The notes under the pieces are model-generated. The model saw only the letters and a program-made list of their open reading frames with translations. It did no database searches and was not told the DNA's origin. From NCBI GenBank assembly GCA_023935145.1, contig CM043705.1:54361084-54425083 (forward strand): a DNA stretch of 64,000 nucleotides, read 5' to 3'. The position numbers and the translations under genes are program-made. Positions 34,690-46,092 of this stretch are shown here, in pieces. The DNA comes from Bretschneidera sinensis (taxonomy: Eukaryota; Streptophyta; Magnoliopsida; Brassicales; Akaniaceae). Position 1 is the stretch's first letter; each line of letters starts with the position of its first letter.

Positions 34690-36030
34690 TTTAGGAGTTA
34701 ACTGGTTTGCCTCCCAACAGGGAGATTGAGTTTTCCATTGAGGTGATTCCAAGATCAACATCCATATCTATAGCACCTTATAGAATGGCACCAGCTGAGT
34801 TGAAAGAATTGAAAGCTCAGCTTCAGGAGTTTCTAGATAAGAACTTTATTCGACCAAGTGTGTCACCATGGAGAGCCTATGTGTTGTTTGTGAAGAAGAA
34901 AGATGGAACGATGAGATTGTGTATAGACTACAGATAGTTGAATAAGATAACCATTAAGAACAAATATCCTTTACCCAGTATAGATGATTTATTTAAGAAG
35001 TTACAGGGAGAAAGGATATTTTCTAAGATAAACCTGAGATCAAGTTATCACCAATTGAGAATAAAAGAATGAGACGTGCCTAAGACTGCTTGTAGGGCAT
35101 GTTATGGCCACCATGAGTTCCTTTTGATACCATTTGGGTTGACTTATGCTCCAACTGCATTCATGGACTTGATGAAGAACATGTTTAAACCATTTCTTGA
35201 TAATTTTGTGGTTGTGTTCATTGATGACATCTTGGTGTATTCTAAGACTAAGGAAGTGCATGTAAAACATTTAGAAATTGTGTTGGAGTTTTTAAAAAGA
35301 GAGAGATTGTATGCTATAATTTTATAAATATGAGTTTTGTTTGAATGAAATAACTTTCTTGGGGCATGGTGTATCTGGATATGGTATAGTAATTGATCCA
35401 TAGAAGGTAGAGGCAATGTTGAGTTGGAAGAGACCAACAAATGTGATTAGGATCAAAAGCTTTTTGGGGTTGGCTGGTTATTATAGAAGACTTATTCAAA
35501 AAATTTCTATTATTGTTGTACCTTTGACTAGATTGACCAGAAAAGATGTGAAAATTGTATGGTCCGAGGAATGTGAAAAGAGTTTTCAGTTGTTGAAAAG
35601 AAATTGACTACAGCTCCAGTATTGGTGCTTCCTTTTGGTGATGAAGGATTTGTGGTGTATAGTGATACATCCCATCAAGAGTTGGGATGTGTGTGGATGT
35701 AACATGGGAGAGTTATAGCTTATGCTTCTAGGCAATTGAAGAACCATGAGAGAAATTACCCGACCCATGATTTAGAATTGGCTGCCATAGTTTTTACTTT
35801 GAAGATTTGGAGACATCATCTATATAAAGCCACTTGTGAATTTTTTACTGATCTTAAAAGTTTGACGCATTTACCTATCCAGAAAGAGTTGAATTTGAGG
35901 CCGAGGATATAGATGAAGTTGATTAGTGATTATGACTGTACAATTCATTATCATCCAATGAAGGCTAATGTAGTAGCTTATGCATTGAGTAGAAAATTTA
36001 TAAGGAGATTAGCTGCTATTGGGAGTCATG
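34690..36030 (+). pseudogene. E2 reverse transcriptase and RNase H
   Basis: RT pieces in order: [32 protein letters not shown] then a stop, [42 protein letters not shown], and the catalytic box [12 protein letters not shown] (35202-35237), which is intact. The thumb/connection piece SFLGLAGYYRRLIQK is at 35458-35502. RNase H follows with [42 protein letters not shown] and HYHPMKANVVAYALS (to about 35997). Stops occur at 34936, 35070, 35325, 35400, 35604 and 35700 among others. Confidence 0.9.
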
Positions 36031-36109
36031 ATATTAATTTGATGGTAAATTTAAGAGAGATAAGAATAAAGTTGAATATCAGCGATAGATGATCATTGTT
36101 AGCAAATAT

Positions 36110-37300
36110 GGTTATATAGTTATCCATAGTAAAATGCTTGTTAGAGATGCAAGGTAGAGATGAAGAGATAGAGAATATTAAGCAGGAAGTGCTTAGTAGA
36201 AATCAGTATGAGTTCAAAATTAGAAATGAGGGTATCTTGGTATTGGAACATAGAATTTGTGTTCCCAATGATGCTGAAAGGCACACGAAGATGTATATTC
36301 GATGTACCCGAGTAACAATAAGATGTAGATAGACTTTCTAAATCATCTCAGTTTCTTCCAATTACAACTAATTGGAGTCCTAAAAAGTTGGTTGAACTGT
36401 GTGTAGCTGAGATTGTGAGGTTGCATGGAGTATTATTGAGCATAATTTCAAATAGAGATACTAGATTTACATCTTAGTTTTGGAGAGGCTTTCCGAGAGC
36501 CATGTGTACACAGTTGCAATTTAGTACAACTTTTCATCCTAAAACAGATAAGCAGAAGAAAAGGATTATTAGAGTACTAGAAGATATGTTGAGCGCAAAT
36601 GTGATGAGTTTCTCAGTAAGTTGAGATGCTTACTTTCCATTGATTGAATTTTCTTATAATAATCAACATCAATTTAGAATTGGAACAGAATCGTTTGAGG
36701 TATTGTATGATAGGAGGTGTAGAACTCCTATATGTTGAGAAAAAATGGGAAAACGAAATATATTTGGTCCATAAATTATTGAGTTAACAACTGAGATGAT
36801 CAAACTGGTTAGAGAGAACCTTAGAGCAGCACAGAACAAACATAAGGGATATGCTGATAATAAAAGACGACTTCTTGAGTTTCAGGTTGGTGACTGGGTA
36901 TTTTTGAAAACATCTCTATGGAATGGTGTATTGAGGTTTAAAAAGAAGGGAAAGTTGAGCCCGAGATTTGTGGAGTCATATGAGGTGATTGAGAGAGTTG
37001 GACCCGTACTATTCAGATTTGATTTGCCTCCAGAGTTAAAGCAATTACACAATGTGTTTCATGTTTCACTTTTGAGAGAGTGTTTACATGATGAATCCCA
37101 TAGTATTCCGAATCAAGCTGTAGAACTTCAGGAAGACTTGACTTTTATACAAGCACCAGTGAGAATTTTAGACAAAAAGAACAAGTCTTGTGTACTAAAG
37201 TAATTTTATTAGTTCAAGTTCTGTGGCGGAATAAAGATGTTGAAGAGATTACATGAGAGCGTGAAGAAATTATGAAGCAATATTTTCCACAGTTGTTTCT
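36110..37300 (+). pseudogene. E2 integrase with chromodomain-like C-terminus
   Basis: The N-terminal part keeps GILVLEHRICVPND (36222-36270) and then jumps from KMYIR directly to a VDRLSKSSQFLPITTNWSPK segment (36327 on). The HHCC zinc site and first catalytic Asp are deleted, about 100 residues. The second Asp survives (SNRDTRFTS), but the catalytic Glu position reads DKQKKRII where gypsy integrases have D(G/K)QTER. The C-terminal domain 36796-37203 is open (LEFQVGDWVFLKTS, KLSPRFVESYEVIERVGP, HNVFHVSLLREC). Beyond the stop at 37201, decayed codons up to about 37290 resemble the VLWRN..EE.TWE chromodomain end. Confidence 0.87.
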
Positions 37301-37340
37301 TGAGTTAGGTAAGGAAATTTCAGGGACAAAATTTTTATAA

Positions 37341-37352
37341 GCTGGGTAGAAT
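37341..37352 (+). other. E2 polypurine tract
   Basis: GCTGGGTAGAAT directly precedes the 3' LTR; the family pattern is a GGGGTAGAAT-type tract. One C and one T now interrupt the purines. Confidence 0.7.
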
Positions 37353-39281
37353 TGAAATACCTGTGTTCTTAAAGTGAGAGTAAAGAAGTAATTTGATAGA
37401 TATTATATTAAATTAAAATAATATATACACGAAAGACTTATTATTGAATAAAATAATTCTTTTGAAAAAAAAATGGAAGCATCCAGGTTTGGGGACAAAA
37501 AAAAAAAGAAAAAAAAGGGTCAACACCTGGACACCCAAGTGTAGCCTCCATCTTGCATGCAAAGTGCATGCAAGACACAAAAGGTGAAAATATGTATGCA
37601 GAAACGGTGGGGGCTTATTCATATATAAATTTTGTTTTTTATTTTGTTTATTTATTCATACCAAATCCCATTTGGTTTTCTTATTTCTTCAATTCAATTT
37701 ACTCTAAACACCTGAGAACTCAAAGAAAGGTTGAAAGATTGAAATTTTGAAGAGGTTTATGAAAGAATTTTAAAGAGATTCAAGAGAAGCTTTAAGAAAA
37801 ACAAAAGGTAATAATGTGAATTTTATTTTTGAAATTATGCATACATGAAACTACTTGGAATTTGATGTAGAAATTTAAAGGGGATGAATTATGGAAAAAT
37901 TGAAGAATAAATTAGAAATTTTAATATAAATATTATGTTAGGTATTGACAATCAGCAATCGGGTGAAATTGCTTAAATAAGCAAGAAAGACAAGGAGGTT
38001 ATCCATGAGTAGCTTTAAGTGCTACGTGGTGAGTTAGATTTAATTTTAGTAATCAAGATAAAGTGATGAAATTTGAATTAATTATTAAACTATGATAGGA
38101 TGATATATGAAAGTTGGTTGATGGATATGATAGGAATAATTTATATGTTAAAGATTTATTATATGAGAAGTAATATTATTGAAATAATGAATTGATTAAA
38201 TATATAATGAAATGATAAATGAAATTCTTGACAAGCTAAGATTGATAATTTTTAATGAATATGATAAAAAAAATTGAGAAAGAGCTAGATAGCTAAATTG
38301 AATGTTTGAATGTATGCTTGTTTATATACTATTGCTCATACGCATATGTCATATTATTGTTCATATGCATATGCATGAAATGAAAATAACCGGGAAGGCA
38401 GCCGGTCTAAATGAAACCGTGACAGCCGGTATATTCTGAAAATAAAAGAACTTGGAAGGCAGTCAGTCTAAGTTAAAACATGTTGACTTGTGGGAAGATG
38501 TTCCCAAATAATAATATAATTTAAATTCATGCATTACATTTGTTTTAAATATTGATTATTATTGCTTAAGATGTTAAAGTGTTATTCTTGATTGTAAACT
38601 TATTGATAGATAAATGAATCTCACAAAGAGACAAATATGATGAGAAAGAAATATGAAAGTATGATATCATAAGAACTATCTGAGTGATTGATTATATGCT
38701 GTGAACCTCATAACGAGGTAATTATGAGGTAGAATTGGTAGTCTCAAGATAATTAAATATATGAGAAGAAGAGATTGATAAATGATGAGGATTATGATAT
38801 GTGTAGTGAAAATAGAATACTATTATCGAGTTATATGAGATATAGATCAATGAATATTGGAAGACTATTCGAACTATTAAATTATAAGATGTGACTAGAG
38901 TTATATAAATCAAATACTTTTAGTAAATTTAATTCAATGAGCTTGTGAAGCTCATTCCTTATTGTTAAATAATTTCAGGTAAGAGGCATGACAGATAGAT
39001 TAGTGAGCTGAGATTCAGACTGAGTCATTATCTATAAGCCATATGGTCCACATCCTTAGACTAATGGAAAGAAAAAAATTGTAAATATTCATGCGTAATA
39101 TGTTGTATATAATGTTTCAATTGGGATCTTAATAATATAACTCCCTTATTGAGGGTTGAGGATTTATATATGTAGATAATTTCAGTTGATGTTTTTATAT
39201 TGTTGTATATATGTGTCATGCTGGGATTTTAAAGAGTGACGACACATATCGAGAGTGGCCAACCCGGGATGGATCGTTACA
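37353..39281 (+). repeat. E2 3' LTR
   Basis: Begins TGAAATACCTG and ends GGATCGTTACA. Full length at 1929 bp. Contains ATATATAAATT (37619-37629) as a possible TATA region, in the segment that the 5' LTR has lost, and one good copy of the GGGAAGGCAGCCGGT/GTGACAGCCGGTATAT motif unit (38392-38435). Confidence 0.88.
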
Positions 39282-39286
39282 TGTTG

Positions 39287-39320
39287 TTATCATTCTCTAA
39301 GGCATTTCTTACTAGCCAGG
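39287..39320 (+). other. Strip of E1 between E2 and E3
   Basis: Only 34 bp of E1 sequence remain between the E2 target duplication and the left end of E3 (the last five bases are the E3 duplication). It shows that E2 and E3 are separate insertions into E1 and that neither lies inside the other. Confidence 0.8.
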
Positions 39321-40434
39321 TGTTGTGCTTTTATCTACCTAAATAAATAAGCAAATAACCGAACTTGTTTTACTTGCAAGTGCACAAGGTCTACAGTAGC
39401 ATAGTGTGCAAGTGCGAGATCATTTCCATAGAGATTGATGAATTTCGATTTAGAATTAATTTCACAAAGTAAAAATGGATAGAAATATTGAGTCTAGATT
39501 AAGAATAATGATAGAGGCGTAGGGACTTGGTATCCACCACTAATAATGCTACCCCAGCAAAACAATATGTCAATGCTCTACTCATGCTATGAATACCTGC
39601 TGGTTGTCAACCTAAGGGCTTGGTCCACTCCTTAAGCTATTGATTTCCCTATGCAACGAGTTAGGCATGGTGTATATTCTAACTCTTTTTTCTCTTAAGG
39701 GATTCAGCATGGTGTATACTGAGTTGTTCCTTAAGAGAGCATAAGGTCTGTGGAAATCGACAATCACACGAGACCTAGGGCTTGGTCCGCTCCCGGTTTC
39801 TCATGTTGATTAACCCAAGAATCCGGATAAGATATCTTTTGTTACTATTGTTAAACCCAGGACTCGGTCATCCAAATTGATTTAACTAACTAATCCATAC
39901 CACACGCATACATTGATCAGACACACATATATGAGGAATTTAAATAAAACATGCATTAATCAAATCAAGAATCACAACATAAATATTACAAATGTGCCAA
40001 TACTGAATTATTGGTTAAATATAATTATGGCTTCAACCAAGCCCTTACTAGGCTTTAGTTACACATGTTTGTGATGCTAAACAGATTTATAATAAAAATA
40101 AAGGGGAAAGAATAAACCCAAGAGAAGAGTCGTCAATTCTCCTCCAAAGCTTGCAACTTAAAGCAAAATTGAAAGATAATCAAAAGGAAATCAAAAAGTA
40201 TGTTTTCTGTGTTTTACAAGTCTATATATAGAGTTTTAAGGGAGCCCCAAAACCTTAATTTCCAATTTGAGAACCGAATACTTCTTTCCAAAACTGGCTA
40301 TGTTGCCTCTCTGTACGTGTGCGCTTGATTGCGAGCTTCTACGCTCGAACGAATGGGTGTGTTCGATCACTCTAAGTATGCGCACAAGTGCTTATGCACT
40401 CGATCACAAGAGAAGTGCGCTCGAGCGCACCTTG

Positions 40435-41470
40435 TGATATGATCCACGCCAAGAACTAAGAAATTGATGGATCAAGAAGACTTCCAATATCGTCTAGAAG
40501 CAGATTTATGTGAGACCGTGACCCGTTGCTTATATTGAAGCAAGAACCTTGGTATAATAAAGACTTAGACCGCGACCCGTTGCTTATATTGAAGTATGAA
40601 CCTTGGTATAATGAAGACACCATAATCAATTATGGAAGGATTGATTGATAAGTCAAAGATGAACGCCACAGAAACTCCGATAAGTTCAAAAGTTCTAAAA
40701 GAACCAAAGAGAAATTTCTCTCCAAAAATATTAATCAAATCTGAATTGTCTTATTCCAAAAGCCAATGGCTATTTAAATACATGAGAATTCGTAACCAAT
40801 TAGAAAAAGGAAAAGTAAGAAATAATAAATAAACCTTAACAGAATTCTGGTAGGAATAGGAAACTACGAAATAGGAAATAAACCTAAATAAAATTCTGGT
40901 AACCTAAAATCCAAATAAAAAAAGTACCTAACTTGGCATGCAAGCCTTATAATACAACAATTAAATTCAGAATGAAACAATTAAGAAAAGGTGCAAGGTG
41001 CAAGCCCAAAGCGGAAGAAGATTCGGATGCAACAGCCTGCTAGATTTAGGCCCATCATAATAGGCCCAAACGATATCCTTTTTGAAACTTTCTTAGGTCT
41101 AAATTAAAGTTCAAGACATCATCTTTCCACGCCAACAAGTTTCAGCCCATTTGGAGTTGCGGGCAAGAAGATATGACCATTTTAATTATGGTCGTTGGGT
41201 CCTCCCGAAATTCCAAAGTAGAAGTTCCCTTGGATCATGGAAACCCGTCCTTGTGGATCATGTATAGCATTATCCTTAGGCCCCCGAAGATGGTTCTTAG
41301 CCCCAGTGTGTTGCATAAGCCCATTGAGAGTTTTCTTGAACAGTTTAGCTCGGGCCCTTGTAACTCGACCAATTGGAACTGGAATAAACCGTTTAGCTCG
41401 GGCCCTTGTAACTTGACCAATTGGAACTTAAATAGGATCTGCCTCCCATTTGTTAGCTGTGTCTTCATCA
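40435..41470 (-). repeat. E4 3' LTR
   Basis: 1036 bp; plus-strand ends TGATATGATCC and CTTCATCA. It is longer than the 5' LTR because of a tandem duplication (about 40504-40617) of a ~58-bp unit containing GCGACCCGTTGCTTATATTGAAG, and an extra AATTCTGGTAGGAATAGGAAACTACG segment near 40850. Confidence 0.9.
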
Positions 41471-41484
41471 TTCCCCTTCTCTTG
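41471..41484 (-). other. E4 polypurine tract
   Basis: The minus strand reads AAGAGAAGGGGAA immediately before the 3' LTR TGATGAAG, preceded by TTGAGGACAAATCC, which is usual near the 3' end of this type of element. Confidence 0.85.
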
Positions 41485-41539
41485 AAAAGGATTTGTCCTC
41501 AAATCATCACCTATATCAAAAGGACATAAATCAGAAACA

Positions 41540-42500
41540 TAAAAGTGGTATTAACATTGTACTCACTTGGTAAATCCTATTTGTATGCATTTTTATTGAT
41601 GCGTTCAATGTCTGGAAAAAGAGAATTAGTTAATTTTTCTTTGATTAATTGGAACCCCTTCTCTTGCTCGTCTCCCCATTTGAATCCAACGTTCTTCTTG
41701 ATGACTTCGATAAGCGGTACGGCAATACTACTAAAGTCTTTCATGAACCTCTTGTAAAAACTAGCAAGTCCATGAAAACTATGAACTTGACCTACACTCG
41801 TGGGACTTGGTTATTCTTAAATTGCATGGATCTTCTCATCATCAACCTGTATTCCTTGTACACTCATAACAAAACCAAGAAACACAAGCTTATCGGTGCA
41901 AAAAGTGCACTTCTTTAAGTTAGCAAACAACTTTTCTTTTCTAAGCAGATCCAAAACTGATTTGAAGTGTACAACATGATCATCTAAGTTTGTGCTATAA
42001 ATGAGAATATCATGAAAGTAAACAACAACGAATCTATCGATAAAAGCTCGCAAAACATGGTTCGTTAATCTCATGAAGGTATTTAGTACATTTGTTAGTC
42101 CAAATGGCATAACTAACCACTCATATAAACCATATTTCATTTTAAAAGCAGTTTTCCATTCATCACCCTCTTTTATTCTTATTTGATGATATTCACTTTT
42201 TAAATCAATTTTAGAGAATACACATGCACCATGCAATTCATCTAGCATATCATCTAAACGAGGAATAGGATGTCGATACTTTACCGTTATATTGTTGATT
42301 GCTCGGCAATCAATGCACATTCTCCACATCCCATCCTTTTTAGGAACCAAAATCACCTGAACAGTGCACGGGCTCATGCTTTCTCTTGCGTACCCCGTTT
42401 CCATTAATTCACTAACCTGCCTTTGTAGCTCATTTGTCTCTTCGAGATTTCTTCGATAGGCTGGTCGGTTTGGAATTGTAGCACCGAACATGAGATCAAT
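41540..42500 (-). pseudogene. E4 reverse transcriptase
   Basis: An open 224-codon stretch (42491-41817) holds nearly all RT blocks: PKKDGMWRMCIDCRAIN, YRHPIPRLDDMLDEL, FSKIDLKSEYHQIRIKEGDEWKTAF, WLVMPFGLTN and VVVYFHDILIYS (42031-41996). The catalytic YxDD box has become YFHD, so the first of the two Asp residues is His, which should inactivate polymerisation. After a stop at 41817, 41757-41545 encodes the connection segment (KDFSSIAVPL, FKWGDEQEKGFQLIKEKL). The sequence then stops, without RNase H. Confidence 0.92.
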
Positions 42501-42824
42501 TTGATGTTCAATTTCTCAAATATGAGGTAAGCCATATGGGGTCTTCTCAGGAAATATATCATCAAACTCCTATAAAAGAGAAACAATAGAACTAGGCAAA
42601 GATGAGTCAAATTGGTTAGTGTTTAACGCCTCTTTCTACAAAAGTACAATCATTGACTGATTTAAAATCATTACTCTTTTTATTTCACTCGTTCTTGCAT
42701 AAAAATTTGTTTTTCTCTCAATGGCCGAATAAGCTCTCTTATTTTCTATCTCAATTTTTCCAGCCTCTCTCATTTTCTCTTTCTGGTTTTTATTCGTTCT
42801 CTTTTTCTCACTCTCTTTCGTTTG

Positions 42825-43283
42825 CTAACTCTCTTTTTGTAACCTCACTTGATCTTCATAAACCTGCTTTGTTGTCAAATAAACTAGAGTGATTGTTCTT
42901 TGATTTCTTACAAACGAATATTTGTTGGTGAAGCCATTATGCTTAACACACCGATCGAATTTCCATGGCCGGCCTAGTAACAAGTGTCCAGCTTGCATCG
43001 GAACTACATCACATAAAACTTCATCTTCATATTTTCCAATATGGAAAGTAACTAACACCTGTTTGTTCACCTTCAGTTCACCACTATTATTGAGCCATTG
43101 TAACTTGTAAGGCCGAGGATGTTCAATTTTTGACAGCCCTAATTTCTCAACCATTGTAGTGCTAGCAACGTTAGTACAACTACCTCCATCAATAATCACA
43201 CTACATACCTTGTTTTTGCATGTGGCATCTAGTATGAAAGATGTTTTCTCACTGCACTTCGTCATCTTCTTTGATCTGGACAC
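42825..43283 (-). pseudogene. E4 aspartic protease
   Basis: The open stretch carries CSVIIDGGSCTNVASTTMVEKLGL (active site DGGS, the usual form in this clade) and later GHLLLGRPWKFDR. It ends at 42825; the linker to RT (42500-42820) contains shifts. Confidence 0.85.
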
Positions 43284-44480
43284 TTAGAGCTCTCATTGCA
43301 ACCAAAAATTCTCCTTGGGCAGCGTATTCCTCATTACTCGCATCCTCCAATGGTGCCATAGATTCAATATCTTCTTCGTCATCAGTTTCAATTTCACCAT
43401 TATCTCGCAATACCATAACTCTTTTGTTCGGACATTGGCTTGCTATATGACCCCTGTCTTGGCATTTAAAACACTTAATATCACGATCTCTAGTGGTGGA
43501 AGAGTCAGTTTTACCTTGATTTCCATGGCTGGTACTTTCTTGCTTTTTCTTGTTTTTAGGCTTGGCCGTGACTTGCTTCACAAAATTCAGCCTCCAAGAT
43601 GAACCTGAGTTAGGGTTTTGTCATGTATTGTTGCCCTTCCTCTTGAGTTGGTTCTCAATTTTGACAGCCATGTGCACCATATCTTCCAACTCCACATAAT
43701 GATGCAACTCCACCAAATTAGCAATTTTCAGGTTCAAACCAGCCAAGAACCTAGCTATAATAGCCTCTCGATCCTCCTCTACATTTGCTCGGATCATAGC
43801 GATTTCCATCTCTTTATAATAATCCTCTACATTCCGACTACCTTGTGTAAGACTTTGCAATTTTTGGTACAACTCATGGTAGTAATGGCTTGGAACAAAC
43901 CATTTCTCATCACGGTTTTCATCTCCTCCTAAGTCTCTATTGGACGCTCTCTATTTCTCCTCCTGTTTAACACTAGCTGATCCCACCAAACAATAGCATA
44001 GTCAAAAAATTCAATGGCCGCAAGTTTAACCTTTTAAGCTCAGAATAATTATGACAATCAAACACTAATTCTATCTTCTTCTTCCACTAAAGGTAAGCTT
44101 CAGGATTGTTTTTGCCTTGAAATGATGGAATCTTCATCTTAATGCTACCCAAGTTATTGTCTTCCCGATTCCTAGCTTCTCTACCTCGACCACCAAATCT
44201 CCTATGGCTAACAACTGATTCCTGATCATCTTCTTCATCAAATCAATTCCCATAATACTCTTCATCTTCAACTTTCTTTCCCCTAGGTTGAACTTTCTCC
44301 CTCCTACGCACATTAGGAGTGTTTTGTTGCTGCCCCACATGTGCATTCTCTACCCGATCTATCCGCTCATGAACCTGTTCCATCTCCGTTCTCAATACTC
44401 TTCTTATCTCACCCATTAAAGCCTCCATGAGCAACTTTCGATCACCCTCTTCCGACATATCTCCGAAATTATTTTTGTTC
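43249..44480 (-). pseudogene. E4 gag
   Basis: The N-terminal part (44459-44243) reads SEEGDRKLLMEALMGEIRRV and HERIDRVENAH. The capsid part (43872-43621) has YQKLQSLTQGSRNVEDYYKEME and FLAGLNLKIANLVELHHY. The nucleocapsid (43581-43249) has the CCHC knuckle CFKCQDRGHIASQC followed by an acidic stretch. Frame changes separate the three. Confidence 0.9.
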
Positions 44481-44948
44481 TTGTTGTCTAACATGTTTGC
44501 TGCAAAAACAACATTAGAAAAACAAAAGGACCTCACACACTCCCTCACGTGTTTCACTCAAAGAATGAGTTACTCAATTTCACTCGTGTTTTAACACAAA
44601 AATCAGATTGGCTTTTCCCCTCTTATGTGCTCACCACTCTTGCCTTTTTCCACTCGTAATAACCCTCTATAGGTTCTTATCAAACTAACCGAATAAGTAT
44701 CAAAGTTTCTAACAACAATTCACCAATAACTCACAAAGAAATTCATATTTAAAGGCTAGAACACAAGGAAACAAAGATGAGAAATTGAAATAAGAATTGA
44801 AAGGATTGAATCTAAATATTACGCACTTTTTTTTACGTTTTTTTTCTTTCTAAACTGGAAATTTGTTCCTTTTTTTTTCAATTTCGTTTTTTTTTCACCT
44901 TTTTTTTTTATGAATCAAACAAAAGATAAGCAAACCTGCAACTAGAAG

Positions 44949-44960
44949 GCTCTGATACCA
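44949..44960 (-). other. E4 primer binding site (tRNA-iMet)
   Basis: The minus strand reads TGGTATCAGAGC two bases after the LTR end. Confidence 0.92.
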
Positions 44961-44962
44961 AC

Positions 44963-45894
44963 TGAGATGATCCACGCCAAGAACTAAGAAATTTATGAAT
45001 CAAGAAGACTCTCAAGATTGTCTAGAGCATATTTATGTGAGACCGCGACCCGTTGCTTATATTGAAGCAAGAACTTTAGTATAATGAAGACGCCACAATA
45101 AATTATGGAAGGATTGATTGATAAGTCGAAGATGAAGGCCACAGAAACTCTGATAAGTTCAGAAGTTCTAAAAGAACCAAAAAGAAATTTCTCTCCAAAA
45201 GTATTAATCAAATCTGAATTATCTTATTGTAAAAGCCAATAGCTATTTAAATATATAAGAATTCGTAACCAATTAGAAAAAGGAAAACTAAGAAATAAGA
45301 AATAAACCTAAATAGAATTCTGGTAACCTAAAATCCAAATAAAGAAAGTACTTAACTTGGCATGCAAGCCTTATAATGCAACAATTAAATTCAGAAGGAA
45401 ACAATTAAGAAAAGGTGCAAGGTGCAAGCCCAAAGTGGAAGAAGATTCGGATGCAACAGCCTGCTGGATTTAGGCTCATCATAATAGGCCCAAACGATAT
45501 CCTTTTCGAAACTTTCTTAGGTCTAAATTGAAGTTCAAGACGTCATCTTTCCACCTCAACAAGTTTCAGCCCATTTGGAGTCGCAGGCAAGAAGATATGA
45601 CCATTTTAATTCTGGTCGTTGGGTCCTCCCGAAATTCCAAAGTGGAAGTTCCCTTGGATCATGGAAACCTATCCTTGTGGATCATGTATATCATCATTCT
45701 TTGGCCTCCAAAGACGGTTCTTAGCCCCAATGTGTTGAATAAGCCCATTGAGAGTTTTCTTGAATAGTTTAGCTCGGGCCCTTGTAACTGGACCAATTGG
45801 AACTTGAATAAACCGTTTAGCTCGGGCCCTTGTAACTTGACCAATTGGAACTTGAATAGGATCTGCCTCCCATTTGTTAGCCGTGTCCTCATCA
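44963..45894 (-). repeat. E4 5' LTR
   Basis: 932 bp; plus-strand ends TGAGATGATCC and GTCCTCATCA. It closely matches 40435-41470 apart from the indels noted there. Both LTRs contain two copies of GTTTAGCTCGGGCCCTTGTAACT(C/T/G)GACCAATTGGAACT about 60 bp apart. Confidence 0.9.
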
Positions 45895-46077
45895 CCTTGC
45901 TGGTTTACAGATCTTCACTTTTTATTCATTAGAGCTCCAAAATGTCTTCTTTTCTTCAAAGACTTATGAAAAACACAGAAAACATGAAAATGAAGTAGAA
46001 TATACTATAATGAATAAACAAATAACCTAACAAGTGTAAATTAAGGGGCTTAAATATGACTATTTAAGCACTTATCG

Positions 46078-46092
46078 CACCCCCAAACTTAC
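46078..46092 (-). other. E3 polypurine tract
   Basis: The minus strand reads GTAAGTTTGGGGGTG directly before the 3' LTR. A near copy (TAAGTTTGGGGGTA, 47203-47216) lies 1.1 kb upstream in the element. Confidence 0.8.

Larger units (their letters stand above)
31475..39281 (+). mobile_element. E2: Tekay-like Ty3/gypsy chromovirus inserted in E1
   Basis: Two long LTRs, an iMet primer site, gag, protease, RT/RNase H and integrase with a chromodomain-like end, in that order, followed by a polypurine tract. Flanking 5-mers GGTTG (31470-31474) and TGTTG (39282-39286) match at four of five bases. The internal region is 4.5 kb with many stops, so no protein can be made. Long LTRs and the C-terminal layout fit the Tekay/Del chromovirus lineage. 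A relative's LTR lies at 1-1718. Confidence 0.9.
40435..45894 (-). mobile_element. E4: CRM-like chromovirus, internally deleted, inserted in the E3 3' LTR
   Basis: Perfect 5-bp target duplication CCTTG (40430-40434 and 45895-45899). Ends are TGAT...ATCA. On the minus strand: 5' LTR 45894-44963, iMet primer site, gag with CCHC knuckle, protease, RT up to the connection domain, then directly polypurine tract and 3' LTR 41470-40435. RNase H and integrase are absent. The RT (CRAINNITVKYRHPIPRLDDMLDEL, GIQVDDEKIHAI) and Gag/protease style resemble the CRM chromovirus clade. By nesting it entered after E3, which had already entered E1. Confidence 0.92.
39321..46077 (-). repeat. E3 3' LTR, split by E4
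   Basis: The LTR occupies 39321-40434 and 45900-46077, with E4 and one copy of the CCTTG duplication between. On the minus strand it should begin TGATAAGTGC but reads CGATAAGTGC (46077), and it ends GCACAACA (39321). Most of it is nearly the same as 53382-54653. It ends, next to the E4 insertion, in the perfect palindrome GTGCGCTCGAGCGCAC (40415-40430). Confidence 0.88.
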
